Of a stretch of DNA of 64,000 bases, positions 48,101 through 59,264 are shown piece after piece. The stretch covers positions 107,018,826 to 107,082,825 of the forward strand of contig CM070546.1 of the NCBI GenBank assembly GCA_036346405.1, read 5' to 3'. A model generated the notes under the pieces. The model did not search any database and was not told the DNA's origin. It saw nothing but the letters and a program-made list of their open reading frames with translations. This DNA comes from Phyllostachys edulis. Lineage: Eukaryota; Streptophyta; Magnoliopsida; Poales; Poaceae. The translations under genes were made by a program, and so were the position numbers. Positions within the stretch are counted from its first letter, which is position 1; the number at the start of each line of letters is the position of its first letter.

Positions 48101-48463
48101 ATGCATGCATTCAATCTGTTACTTGACGGGTGTAACTTGCGAGCACGGTAGTTGTGCTCATACTTGCTTTATGCAAACAAATTTCAGAGGAGAAGGACTT
48201 CACCATCGGTGTGGATCTTGACGACTAGGCCGCTACCCCAGTCGATTGCCTGTGGCAGATCAGCTAGACTCCTCTATTTCTTCGTCTTCCGCTGTGTTAT
48301 TTATTGTTGGCTTGTAAGCCTCCTTTGTAATAAACTCTGAATAATTATTAATAAAGTGCGTGATATGTTTTGATTATCACTTTTGTTTGACTGTGTACAC
48401 TAGAAATCCTGGACTAGTGTATGAATACAGAGAATTCGGGATCCTTCGCCCTTGGGTTCGACA
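45105..48463 (+). mobile_element. gypsy-type solo LTR, 3359 bp, inside the MULE transposase
   Basis: The ends are TGTAATAGCC and GGTTCGACA, with a perfect 5-bp TSD TAATT at 45100-45104 and 48464-48468. There is no internal region or second LTR. Like other long LTRs in this window it has an AT-rich head, a GC-rich block at 45520-46420 with long spurious ORFs, and an AT-rich body. A polyadenylation-like AATAAA lies near 48330-48350. Excising it and one TSD restores the transposase frame. Confidence 0.93.
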
Positions 48464-49676
48464 TAATTTCGTAGGAAAGATTGGTGGCACCAATAAAGAC
48501 TTGGCTACTTGGAGGCATACAGTTGATTTGAATGCTAAGGAATGCAGCTGCATGGAGTGGCAGCTCACTGGACTACCCTGCACTCATGCTATTTGCCTCA
48601 TATTGTTCAAGAGAAATGAAGAACTTGAGAGATATGTGCATGAATACTACAAATGTGGCCAAATTCAAGGCAAAGATATGCGTGTTTAGTGATGCCAATG
48701 ATGCATAAGTATCGGTGGCCTAAGGTTGACTTAGGATTCAAAGTTGTGGCCACCTATACTCAAGAGGCAGCAGAAGGCCAAGGAAAAGAAGGTACAAAGG
48801 ATGTGAGGAAGGAGGTTCGCAAAAGGAGAACCAGTGCAAGAGGTGTGGGCAGTTTGGGCACATGATGAAGACATGCAATGAGGTTGTTGATGACCCAGAT
48901 ACTCCTCAACTTCGCACCCCCAAAGCCAAAGAGAAAGACTGCAAAGTAGCTAAGAAAGTAGTCGCTAGCAATGAATCGATGCTCCTCCAATCCTCCGTCT
49001 CGAATACCACAACGCCCCCGGTCCAAGAATAAGGAGGTAAATCTTGTGTACTCCAATCTTGTAAGGTTCTTACTAGTTTGTACATGTCTATATCAGATTG
49101 TAACATTTTCTTCATCAACAGCCGAAGCAGTCCTGGGAAGCTAGGCAAGTGAATCTGAAGCAGTCCTGGGAATGCTAGGCATGGATGGGAGAAGAAGGAA
49201 GACTTTTGTTTAATAGAATGGTATGGACATGTAATCCACTGAGTTCCAGTGGCTTTTGTAAGAGTAATGATAGCTAGTTCATGTACTTTTGGAGTTGAGG
49301 AGTTGAACCTGTAATCCAGGACTTCTAGAGTTGAACATGAATTTTGGACATCTCAATATGTCATGTAATCTAGTACTTTTGGTATGGAATATGTCAATAT
49401 TTAGTTCTGGTATGGTTCTACCATGGTTCTGTCATGTCAATATTGAAGTTTTGCCATTACAGCATAGACCATTTCAGCATTACAAGCTAGAATATTGTCA
49501 ACAAAATACATAGGGGAAATTCTGGGTTCCTCATTGCATAGACCATTTCAGCATTACAAGCGTAATATTGTCATAGAGGAAATTCTAGGTTCCTCATTGC
49601 ATACACCATTTCAAAGACACCATATTATCAAGGCGAAATTCAGTGCCATGCCTAACATCTACATGCCTAGCTAAAT

Positions 49677-50275
49677 CTACTTCTTAAGAGACACTACCAG
49701 GATAGCCACAAGGAGGAAGACAATCGACCAGCCAAGCATCATCATCCTCTCACGCAGGCGACGGTTCTTGTTCACCACATTGCCAGCCATCCCAAACCTT
49801 AGTCCCTTCATCTCACCATACATTCCATTCATAGTATTCCTCATCGCAGTCAAAATGGGAGGAATTGCAACAATGGAACCCTTCATTTCTTCCATGGTCT
49901 CCTGGACCTCCTTAACGGCCACCTTCAACTCATCCAGGAGGGCTTCCATGGAGGGGGCCGTCGCCGCCGGCACTCGGGTCATAGCATCATCAGGAACCCC
50001 AATGTCAAAAGGGAACAAACCATTATCAACCAAATAGACTTCGTACTTATCTTTCCACATGAAAAACTTGCAATGGTTCGGGAGCTAAAAATCAACTAAT
50101 GTACAAAACCAATCAATTGAATCCGACAAATTCCAACACAAATGCATAACTAAGTACAAACAAAACACCAAATACTACCCACATTTTCATTCTTCGAGCA
50201 CTTGAAGAACTTCTTGCCTGGATTGGAGGTCGTCCGGGAGGTGCGCTCCACCACCAAAGTTTGGCAAAGGGGGCA
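49677..50275 (-). pseudogene. GRF zinc-finger, coiled-coil, tail-anchored protein of the MULE
   Basis: Two exons, about 50275-50183 and 50084-49677, with GT/AG sites and matching phase. Exon 1 codes CPLCQTLVVERTSRTT, then NPGKKFFKCSKNEN; exon 2 opens HCKFFMWKDKYEVYLV. The Cys pattern and the KFF-W-D core match a GRF-type zinc finger, a DNA/RNA-binding module. Next come an acidic linker, a coiled-coil-like helix (LLDELKVAVKEVQETMEEMK) and a C-terminal hydrophobic segment (MLGWSIVFLLVAILVVSL) with only a few residues after it, a tail anchor. It converges on the transposase inside the same element, the position mudrB has in maize MuDR, but it is not recognisably mudrB. A TAG directly precedes the first Cys codon and the upstream ATG is lost, so this copy is probably dead. 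Role unknown. Confidence 0.75.
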
Positions 50276-50715
50276 CTACACTAGGGGGAGTCTACCACTT
50301 CGTGAGTGCACACCGGGCCTCACGCGCACCGAGGAAGAAGACCCAGAGAATGAACCACCCACCATGCCCGGTGCCGAGCAACACCGAAGTCATTGCCACA
50401 TTGCCAGCAGCCCAAAGCACGAGAGAGAGAGAGAGAGTCAAAGCGCGATTGGCAAGAGAGAGAGAACGAGTCCCACGGGTAAGGAGCGAAAGCAGCCTAA
50501 ATGGTCCGCTCTCAACCAAGTCCGATCAAGGGCAAAAGGACACCAGATGCTTTCTCTCTCCATCGTGGCCGGAAATGATAAAATAAGCGGCTCAGTGTCT
50601 TAGGGCAAAATGACATATTTTGGGAGTGCTATCTAGCTGCAGCACGTTTTTTCAGTGTCTAATGACAAAGGTGATCAATGGGCAGTGTCTTGTAGCCAAT
50701 TATCCCTTGTTTTTA

Positions 50716-51409
50716 TGAACCAAAAGCATTAGCAAAGGCTACTGCACGTGACAGTGGTACTTGCTAGTAATAAATAATTAAATATTCTCTTCTGTTAGAG
50801 CCCAGTGCTGAAACATGTAGTAAGATGTCCTGTGGTCACAGGTAAACATTAAGACATTGTGATTTTGAATAGCATCTCTTTATAGAGTTAGGCTGGTCCA
50901 TGCATTTTAGAGTTGACCTTGCCGGAGAAATAGTACTCTAAAATGCACCGTGATTTGAAGAGACTAGTGGTGAGTAGACAAAATTAGTATGCGATTTGTG
51001 AAAAATGATTGATACAAGTAACCCTACGGCCAACAATTTGAATAACAGACTTGTCGAGAAATTACTGTCGATCCTTACATAATACTAGTCGAGTGTCTGT
51101 GCGTTGCAACAGATTTCAAATAAAACATAATATAAGTTATAAACTTAAAAACAAATATACATAAGGTAATTATTCCTATAAATAAAAGTTTCTTACATAA
51201 TTTGCATCCAATCAACAAGTCACATAGAATCTTATCACAAACCACAAAAACAAGTAATCTAATTATCTATAGAAGACCATTCAAGTATCTTATACATGTA
51301 TGCATATATTTATCCAAAAAAAGAACTCACTAACTCAAGAGAGGTAGATGACAGACTCACCACCACCACCAAATCCTTTTATAATAGCAAAGATAAAGAT
51401 AATTGAGGG
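50716..51409. other. AT-rich intergenic sequence
   Basis: It contains ACTAGTCGAGTGTCTGTGCGTTGCAACAG at about 51086, a motif shared by many grass repeats. No boundaries, ORF or RNA gene recognised. Confidence 0.35.
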
Positions 51410-52574
51410 GAGGTACGACTATTGAGACTATGCACAAAGGAGACCAGTACTTACTTTGCCTCAGCGTTAGCTTCACCATCCGGTGGAATGTGGGTGGTTG
51501 GATCCACAAACCACACGACGCAAGAGGGGGCCTCTGGAGGGTTGTAGCCCACAGTAGTGTAAACCTTAGTGAGTGGAGCTATGTTGGGGTGTGGCATTGT
51601 AAAGGTATTGTGATGATTTCCTTAGTCTCACACCTATGGTAGGTGGTAGCCTGTTAACATTATAAGATACCGTCTCTTGTGGATAAAGTTGTGCGACATC
51701 TACAGAGTTAAAATTGTCTGGATAGCCGTGCCCATGGTCATGGGTGATGCACGAGAACTTGCTTGGTTAGTCTCATCTTTTATAAAATAATTTGTGGGTG
51801 GGGTGAAATGTCGGGTTGTAGCATGAGGATTTGATTTGTCCTGGTTGGAGCAAGTGGAAGGTGTGGGTTGCAGCCCATGGATTGATTTGTCCTGGTTGTA
51901 GCCAGTGAAAAGGTTGGGTTGTAGCCCGAGGAGAACATATCATTGAGTGGTTGGAGCCACCTTATAATATGTGAATGTTGGAGCCTTCATTAGTATTTTA
52001 CAATAATACTCAATTTTATTAAACCTAGTGTTAGTTAAAATGCTAGATCTTAGGACTTGTCTACTACTTAATCTATTTCAATAGTGGCTTTATGCAAATA
52101 ACGAACCTCGAGCCATTTCTTTGATTAGCATTGCATCTATTATAACTGCATTCTGTGTGTTGGCTTGTGTAGTACTACTGTGTACTCACACTCGCTCAAT
52201 ATTACCATCCAGTGAGTGAGAAAAAAAGATGACGGTTTGGGCGCTTAATTGCATTCGACAATGTTGTAAACTGAGGAGGCCAAGAACTAGGCCGTGAGAC
52301 CTAGTCGATTGCCTGTGAGCATATCCTGGGGTCCCACCTGTTGCGTTATTGATTCCGTTTTCGCTACAGATATTCAAGGTATTTGGCCTGATCGACCCAT
52401 GTGTAAGTCAAGTGACCGTACGATCTATTTATGTATTATTTAATATTATGCAATACCTTTATATTTGTGAGATATGTGTTTGATATTCAATAATGTAACT
52501 GTGTGCACTAGTTATTGATATAAGGACTAGTGTTGTATACACATGATTCTGGGTTGCAAATCCGGATTCCGACA
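51410..52574 (+). mobile_element. gypsy LTR fragment, 3' part
   Basis: It matches the 47530-48463 part of the solo LTR in order: a CGCAAGAGGGGGC motif, a TAGTGTAAACCTTAG-like stretch, GGGTAAAGTTGT/GGATAAAGTTGT, ATAGCCG...GGTCATGG, and an end with GTGTGCACTAG and ATTCCGACA. The first half of the LTR is missing and the body carries extra GGTTGTAGCC repeats (51830-51970). Confidence 0.65.
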
Positions 52575-53084
52575 ACCCTAGCTATAAAGCTAAATAACAG
52601 TTTCTTAACACATGCCACCATACATACCTCATGGCGAGGACCTCAGCAGAATCCTCATGTTGCAGCAGAGCAGCAAAAGAAAAGGTTGAGGAACTGAAGA
52701 ATGGAGATTACATATTCTCCATTCTGATTAGATGTTTGTGGTAAAGCACAAGGCATTTTTTTTCATGCCTTTGCGCGTATGACTGTTTAAAATTCTAAAC
52801 TGCTTTATTTATGATACTACTGTTATACAATGGATATATGAAATAATTCCAGATGTCAGCTTCACAACGATGTATAGGCCTTACTAGTAACTGAAATAAC
52901 TCCATATGATCGTTATAATGTGCAGGCCTTACCAGTGACTTTTGTAGCGAAGCACGACTAGAAACATAGAATGGTAGCATTTAAGTACAACAAAAATAAT
53001 CACCAGATCTATAGGTAGACATTTTAAGCACCGATAAAACAGTATTACTTCCCAACAAGATGAAGTTGTAGACATTTTAAGGAC
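52575..53084. other. intergenic, nothing recognised
   Basis: AT-rich sequence between the LTR fragment and CACTA repeats. Short ORFs only. Confidence 0.4.
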
Positions 53085-53290
53085 CAAGTATTTACAGACG
53101 GTTCAAAAACGTCATCACAGACGGTTTCATGATCCATCTGAGTTTATAGATCAGTAATGACATGAGGTCATCACAGACGGTTTTCCAACCGTCTGTGATG
53201 TAGACTATCATAGACGGCTATTAACTCGGAACCATTTGTGATAGATAATGTATCACAGACGGTTTATCGTAAGGAACCATCTGTAATATT
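53085..53290. repeat. CACTA subterminal repeat array, left copy
   Basis: At least eight direct and inverted copies of ATCACAGACGGTT / AACCGTCTGTGAT, as found near the ends of grass CACTA (En/Spm) elements. The terminal CACTA sequence itself was not found. Confidence 0.75.
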
Positions 53291-53490
53291 CTTTTGTATT
53301 ACGAAATTTATTTCTGTTTATTGGCTAGCCTCAGGAAATGCTAGCCATGCTCTTTGAAACAAGCTGAAACATAACAAGTACATGTATATATCCAATTCAC
53401 ATTTATTTCAGAAACAAGCACATCCATTTCACAAATCAATTAACTCAAATGAACTAAAATTAACCAATCATGAACAAATACACATATGTA
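53283..53490 (+). repeat. direct repeat next to the CACTA arrays (copy at 55557-55765)
   Basis: About 208 bp starting ATATTCTTTTGTATT and including GCTAGCCTCAGGAAAT and AACAAGCACATCCATTT recurs in the same orientation at 55557-55765 with around 90% identity by eye. Confidence 0.8.
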
Positions 53491-53597
53491 TCATTAAGTT
53501 CAATCTTATCCCAATCAAGTTCAATCTACATTGTGGAACTTCCCATCTGGATTTATGATCTCACGGTTCAAGAATGACTCAAACTGTCCTCGAATGT

Positions 53598-55163
53598 TTA
53601 CGAGCTGGCCCTGTTCCAACGCAGTTGTATCGATGCTCGCAACCTGTCGCTAGGAAGATTAAATTCGTGCATATATAAATTGATAAGTATGAAATAATTA
53701 TTGCAAGATTGACAAACTTGAGAATCATTGGTCATCGCGAAACCGATGAGTAGTTTCATGTTGTGGCAAACATAGTATCCACAGGTGTTGCTCGGCGGCT
53801 GCTGGTGACACTGCAAAAATAGAATTGGTTAGTTCGGGAGGCATTACTACAAAGTGTTATATAGGATTAATGTATACTAGCGAATACCGGAAAATTTAGA
53901 TCGTGTCGCGGGATCCTTCCCTTGGATTTCCCTCCTTTAGCAAAGTACACAGTGAACGACCTACGTGATTCCAAAAAGTTATCCTTAGCCATTGCAAAGG
54001 AAGGAAAGACTACAATAGAGTTATATATGGAGGAAATGTGTTTACCCGTTGATTAATTGTTGGACAAAGGAAAGACTACAATAGAGTTATATATGGAGGA
54101 AATGTGTTTACCTGTTGATTAATTGTTGGACAACTGTGAAGTTGTTTTCGGTCCTCTTTAGGGAATCTAGATATATTACCTTGTCCTGTTTTGGTATAAT
54201 TACAATTAGAATCCAGTGGAACCTACACAGGTATGTCGTCATGGTCATTAAACATAAGTTCGTGTTGCTTATAAAGTACAAATCAACAAGTATAGCCACT
54301 AGTGCAGCACTTACTCCTTGTTGTAGGGCAAAAGTATGAATTCCTTGTCGCGGTGAGCCAGCAATGACTCCGTCATGTAATCCTCGATGAATTTTGCATT
54401 CTCCTTGATGCTTTGCATGGAGACTAAGTGTGGGTCGAGGAAACCTATCGGTGATTTCCTTAATTCGGCTTCAGAAATCATGTATATACACACACACACA
54501 CAAAAACAAGGAGTTATATATAACATTTATCGATATTACATGAACATTGACCGTGATTGTACACACTTACAGTGTCTAGCATCGTATGAGTGAGGCGTCG
54601 AGGTTGAAGCGGAAGAATAAGTCCTCGAAGGCCACCGTGAAGACACAGTCTTGAACCTCGTAGTGAAGATGATGTGGCCCGAACTTGACGTTGACACTCG
54701 TGCGCCGTTGTCCATCTGTCTTATTGGCCTGTTCCATGTACCATTTGTGCAATCTCGTCTAAGCCAATCCTAGGATGTCGAGGTCCTTTACCCTCTTGAC
54801 CAACGGCTAGCCCTGCACGAATTTTCGGGCCAACAGCAAGAAGGGGGTATCATCGGGTAAGAAGGGTATATCATTGGGCTTCTTCAATTTTCCCTTGCCG
54901 CCTCACTTTTTAGAGGTTAACTTTATGAGAGTCGACCGGGCATGAGGTATAGATGCATCTGATGCACTGGACCATTGCCACATCGGTGCAGGTAACTTTG
55001 ATGCAGGTAGCTCTGGTGCAGGTAACTCTGGTGCAGGTAGCTCCCGTGGACTTGGCACCGTTGCAGGACATTCCCATGAAGTTGACACCGGAGTAGGTAG
55101 CTCCAAGTAGATGTCCCTCTTGGGCCACTGGATGAATGTTTTAATGGCTTGCCCTAGAGTCAC
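53598..55163 (-). pseudogene. CACTA-associated ORF with Ulp1-like cysteine protease, fragmented
   Basis: Read right to left: 55163-54903 (LGQAIKTFIQWPKRDIYL, then degenerate APELP repeats), a typical linker of CACTA-borne proteins; 54526-54311 (GFLDPHLVSMQSIKENAKFI); 54299-54108 with the His and Asp of a C48 protease (RFHWILIVIIPKQDKVIYLDSL); 53816-53598 with the catalytic Cys (QPPSNTCGYYVCHNMKLL). Ulp1-family proteases normally cleave SUMO from proteins; plant transposons often carry such domains and their role there is uncertain. Segments are separated by introns or decay and several stops. No TNP2 transposase was found in the window. Confidence 0.75.
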
Positions 55164-55354
55164 GACCTCATCGTTTGGGGATATCTGCAGTAGGATGACC
55201 TCGAAATTGGCCTAAACACCGTCTACATTCATGTTTGCAAAGCTCAGCGCTAGATTTGCACCGTGCAACAAGACCCCGACACCAGATAGATACGCCTGGC
55301 CCCAAGCAAAATTTCCTAAGGCTAGCCACTAAACAGAAATATATTTAGCCATAC

Positions 55355-55562
55355 AAAATAATATCACAGACGGTTTCTTTGGATATAAATAGGGTTGGAC
55401 ATCACAGATGGTTCTAAAGTAGAACCATCTGTGATACATACACATCACAGACGGTTCCAATAAATAACCGTCTGTGATAGCTGATGTATCACAGACGGTT
55501 TGTAGATGAAACCGTCTGTGATAGATTATCACAGACAGTTTGTCCGAAGGAACCGTCTATGA
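55355..55562. repeat. CACTA subterminal repeat array, right copy
   Basis: About nine ATCACAGACGGTT-type motifs in both orientations, in the same layout as the left array and followed by the same 208-bp flank. Some pairs form hairpins (ATCACAGACGGTT ... AACCGTCTGTGAT). Confidence 0.75.
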
Positions 55563-55765
55563 TATTCTTTTGTATTGCTAAATCTATTTCTATTTAGTGC
55601 CTAGCCTCAGGAAATTTTAGCCATACCCTCTGAAACAAGCAGAAACACAACAAGTACATATATACATCCAATTGACATTCATTTCAGAAACAAGCACATC
55701 CATTTTACAAATCAATTAACTCAAATGAACTAAAATTAACCATTCAGAACATATGGCACATAAAC

Positions 55766-56234
55766 ATTTTATTCATCATTCCACTTGCTTATTTCCTTTA
55801 AAAATTAGCCCTTCATGATGATCGACGCGTATGTAGCTTGTTTCATCATGTTGTTCTTCCTCGACCCTTATGCCGTTTTCGAAAGGAGGCAACTCGTCGA
55901 AAGGAGTGAATTTCTATGAAATACGCACCAAGGAGTCGGCAGAGTTTTCTTATGTTGCTGCGCAACCCTGTCATTGTGCACTTTGGATACCACCATCTTC
56001 GTTACTATCGCATTCCAATCACGCTGCATTTTCCCCATCTCCCCTCTCTTGGCAAGCTTTTCATGCTAATCAAACATAAAAAGGTGGGTTTCAATGGCAC
56101 ATTGAGGTGAGGAATCAACGCATAAGAGGTAGCAATAGTCGAGTAGAGGGATTGAAGAGGACAAGCAACCTCGTATGACTCATTGTGTAGAAGGCGATGG
56201 CCTGTTGCCGATGCTTTTGCAGCGGTCGGCCTGC
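55766..56234. other. unassigned, probably CACTA-derived
   Basis: It continues past the second 208-bp repeat with short ORFs and no domain recognised. Confidence 0.35.
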
Positions 56235-56496
56235 GAGATCTCTTCTTGTCTCTAGCTAGCTAGGGTTAGGGTTCGAGATACATTGAATTAAGGTTGCCCA
56301 GAATCCATATGCTATAGGAAACGGTCGAGATGAGATGCTAAGGGCTGGGCTGGGCTGGTACAAGATATACATTACCTTTTTAGGAATAAGCCCCGATTGA
56401 TTCGAATCTATTTCCTCTAGAGCGAGCGAGCGATCGAACCCCACCCAATATATCTCAAACCCTAACCCTAGCTAGCTAGAGATGAGAAGAGATCTC
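56235..56496. repeat. 262-bp inverted repeat with 51-bp arms
   Basis: Left arm 56235-56285 and right arm 56446-56496 are inverted copies with about four mismatches. They begin GAGATCTCTTCT and contain CTAGCTAGCTAGGGTTAGGG. The right arm ends 7 bp before the ATG at 56504. It could be a small transposon or a duplicated promoter segment; no TSD was evident. Confidence 0.75.
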
Positions 56497-56961
56497 ACCG
56501 GCCATGGCCGCTTCTTCCTCAGCTCTTCTCCGATCCGTAGCCGGGAGCCTGGCTCGCCGCTGTGGCCACCACCTTCTCCACAGGGACGACGATGTGATTA
56601 ATCCTGTGTGCTAGAAACGTTTGCATGTGGCATGTTTATTTGCATGTACCGGCATCATCATGGCTAGAAACGTTTGGACATGGAGTTTAGTTCGTAGTGG
56701 TGTAGTTAGTGGCTGCATGTAACAGAAGCATTAGTAGTTGCTTCATTGCTTGTACGTTTGTAGTGTCCCTTGATCATAATAAAAGGAGAGAAAACAGTAG
56801 AAAATGTTGTGATGTTTTGGCAGCACCAAAATCTCGTGTTCGCAAACTCGTTGTTTGCGTTCGTGCCTGCTCAGGTGTGTTCGTGTCCAGGTGTTCGCGT
56901 GCGTAGACATCGGCGAGGCTGACAATTGATATCAGAGCTTCGCGCTCTCTTGCCTGTGAAG

Positions 56962-58328
56962 ATGGCGTGGGACGGTTCACGCACTCCTACTAGATATCCT
57001 CCCCGAGATGGGGTACAAGGCGACGACAGCACTTCTCGCGGTGGCAATGGCAGTCGTGAGATTGGATCCGGCAGCAACAACGGCCAAGAGATTGTGATGC
57101 AGCGGTGGTAAAGGAGACGGGTGGATCGGTGTTCTACCCCATGCTGATATAGACGAACTACACCGACTGGGCCCTCGTGATGAGGATTAACCTGCAGGCA
57201 CAAGGCCTGTGGGAGGCGATTGAACCTGGCAATGCCAACTACGGTGACGATAGACTAGCGTTATATGCCATCCTCTGTACGGTATCACCGGACATGCTGT
57301 CCATGCTGGTGGTGAAGGACATGGCCAAGCAGGCGTGGGACGCCGTGAAGATGATACGGATGGGCGTTGAGCGCGTCTGCGAGGCGAATGCACAGAAGCT
57401 TCGCAAGGAATTCGAGGATATCAAATTCAAGGATGGTGAGTCAGTGGACGACTTCTCCATGAGGATCACGGGACTCGTCAATAATCTTCGGATCCTAGGC
57501 GATAAGTTGGAAGATGAAATGGTAGTCAGAAAATTCCTTCGTGTTGTGCCACCCAGGTATACACAGGTGGCAATCTCGATCGAGACATTGCTTGACTTGA
57601 GCACGTTGTCGATCAAAGAGCTCACCGGTCGACTTCGATCAGTGAAGCAGCGCTACGCACGCGACAACTTAGGTGGCTCTGGTGGGCGTCTGCTCCTCAC
57701 TGAAGAGGAGTGGCTCGCACGCGCCAAGAAGAGGGAGCAAGGCGGTGGCTCCTCCGACGGTTACAAGGGAAGCGGCAACGGTAGTGACAACCGTTATCGT
57801 GGCAAGTCATGTGGCCATGGGTGCGGCAAAGGCGGGCACGACGGCAAGGATAGTGGCTCATCCAGTGCGTGTCGTGACATGTTGCAGGTTCAGTGCTACA
57901 ACTACGATAAGTACGGGCATTACTCCAAGGACTGTCACAAGCCGAAGTGTACCGAGCAGGTCCATCTGACGCAAGCCGACGACGACGATCCTGCGCTTCT
58001 CACGGCACAGGTGTGCGCGCTCACCGAGGCATCCGTGGGCGCGGGTACTAATGTGGTGCTCAACGAGGTACATGCGCTGGTGCATCTAGGGCACGAGGAG
58101 GACGCCCATGACGACGCTTGGTACCTTGACACCGGTGCCAGCAATCACATGTCCGGATGCCCGGCAAGCTTCGCGGAGATGGATGAGGGCATCACCAGCT
58201 CCGTTAAGTTCAGCGACGGCACGGTGGTGGATATACGCAGGCGTGGCTGTCCTGTTAACCTACCGGAATGGGGAGCATCGTACGCTAACGGGGGGTGTAC
58301 TACATCTCACGATTGTGCAGCAGCATAG
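56962..58328 (+). pseudogene. copia Gag and protease start
   Basis: The main open part is 57177-58328. It shows the copia Gag fold region (MRINLQAQGLWEAIEPG, VEDFSMRITGLVNNL-like, VPPRYTQVAISIETLLDLS), a Gly-rich basic linker, and a degenerate zinc knuckle (CYNYDKYGHYSKDC, whose second Cys is Tyr). The protease active site DTGAS follows in AWYLDTGASNHMSGC. Upstream frame (56962) and downstream frames are shifted. A GAG-pre-integrase remnant (WRWHARYGHQNFQVPRKLA) is at about 58510-58570. Confidence 0.85.
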
Positions 58329-58589
58329 TGAGCCCTAGGCAGCTCGACAAGAACGGTTACCAGATGCTCATCCAAGACGGTGTGCTCAAGATCCACGACC
58401 GGCAGCGTCACATACTTGCTCAAGTAAACCGTACTTGCAACCAACTCTATGTGCTCACCTCAAGATACACAACCGGTTTTTTCGTCGCGTGCGCGCAACG
58501 ACACATGGCGATGGCATGCCAGGTATGGGCACCAGAACTTCCAGGTGCCGCGGAAGCTGGCACAACGTGGTCGGTTCATGGGGCAGCGA

Positions 58590-59264
58590 GGCCGCTCGGA
58601 CACGGGAGCCGGCAGACATGGCGGCGCGTGGTCGCGGCGATGGGCGACGCAGCGCGAGGCGCGCAGAATGTGTGAACGCGTGGCATGACGTCAGGTCGGT
58701 GGCCAGCGACGCGACGGGCGACACGGGCATGGCGCGAATGGCATAACGAGCAGCGTGGAGGCCTCACGACGGCATGGTTGGCAAGGGTGGCCCGCAGGGC
58801 ACGCACGAGCGATGCGGCGAGTGCCAACGTCAGGCCGACATGGACGCGCATAGGAGTGTATGCATGGCGGTTGGCTAAGTGGGTCGGTGGCACGGCAACC
58901 GACGACGATGTCGCCATCGCTTGTCGGCGTCGCGACACCGAGCGACGCGTGTAGTCAACATATACTCCAAAGACATTGCTGGTACGCGGAGCTATGGCTG
59001 TCATTATGCGAAGAATTTGAAGGAGCCACGGTTTCTCGGCTACAGCAATAACGTTCGGACATGGCGGGCGACATCAATGACCACAAGAGCACGATGGGAG
59101 TCCGAAGGAATCCAGAGATGGACAGTGAGGTGGAGTACATCAAGACCAAAGAGCAGCTATCTGACATTCTGACGAAGGCGCTGGGCCGCGTCAAGTTCCA
59201 GGAGCTACGCACAAGGATCGTCATTGTCGAGATCAAGAAAGTGCATCAAGTATTAGGTGGTGTT
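58590..59264 (+). pseudogene. copia pol remnant: GC-rich filler then RNase H tail
   Basis: 58590-58940 is GC-rich and matches no copia domain that I recognise. From 58953 the RNase H region is readable in broken frames: DIAGTRSYGCHYAK / FLGYSNNV, MAGDINDHKSTMGV, and the C-terminal TKEQLSDILTKALGRVKFQE. The reverse transcriptase palm is missing. Confidence 0.65.

Larger units (their letters stand above)
42729..49032 (+). pseudogene. MULE transposase (MuDR type), decayed
   Basis: Mutator transposases excise and insert DNA with a DDE nuclease. Exon 1 is 42729-42814, exon 2 43057-43930, exon 3 starts at 43998; splice phases agree. Order of parts: N-terminal variable region, MuDR DNA-binding region with CKAKKCKWMIHAS, catalytic core with Asp in LGIDSTVLTG and in LVISTDAGKG and Glu in NNIAETFNNW, a SWIM zinc finger CSCMEWQLTGLPCTHAI (48543-48595), and a C-terminal CCHC knuckle RCGQFGHMMKTC near 48843. 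Defects: an in-frame TAA at 43601-43603, a frameshift near 44700 (the frame resumes as VMEEASPRAMEWIKENHKH), the LTR insertion at 45105, and further frameshifts after 48685. The reading frame resumes exactly across the LTR target site. Not functional as read. Confidence 0.9.
42368..50706 (+). mobile_element. autonomous-type MULE, about 8.3 kb with insertion
   Basis: Terminal inverted repeats start GGGATAATTGGCTAC at 42368 and end GTAGCCAATTATCCC at 50706. The arms match closely for about 145 bp and more loosely to about 200 bp. The 9-bp TSD is TTTTTTTTA (42359-42367) / TTGTTTTTA (50707-50715), one mismatch. Inside are a rightward transposase gene (42729-49032), a solo LTR interrupting it (45105-48463) and a convergent GRF zinc-finger gene (49677-50275). 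Without the LTR the element is about 5.0 kb, a usual autonomous MULE size. Confidence 0.92.

Noticed and set aside
56255..56270. GGGTTAGGG-like telomere repeat
   Set aside because: Only two units, embedded in the inverted repeat; similar short runs at 5080 and 12310 are chance in AAACCCTA-rich plant leaders.
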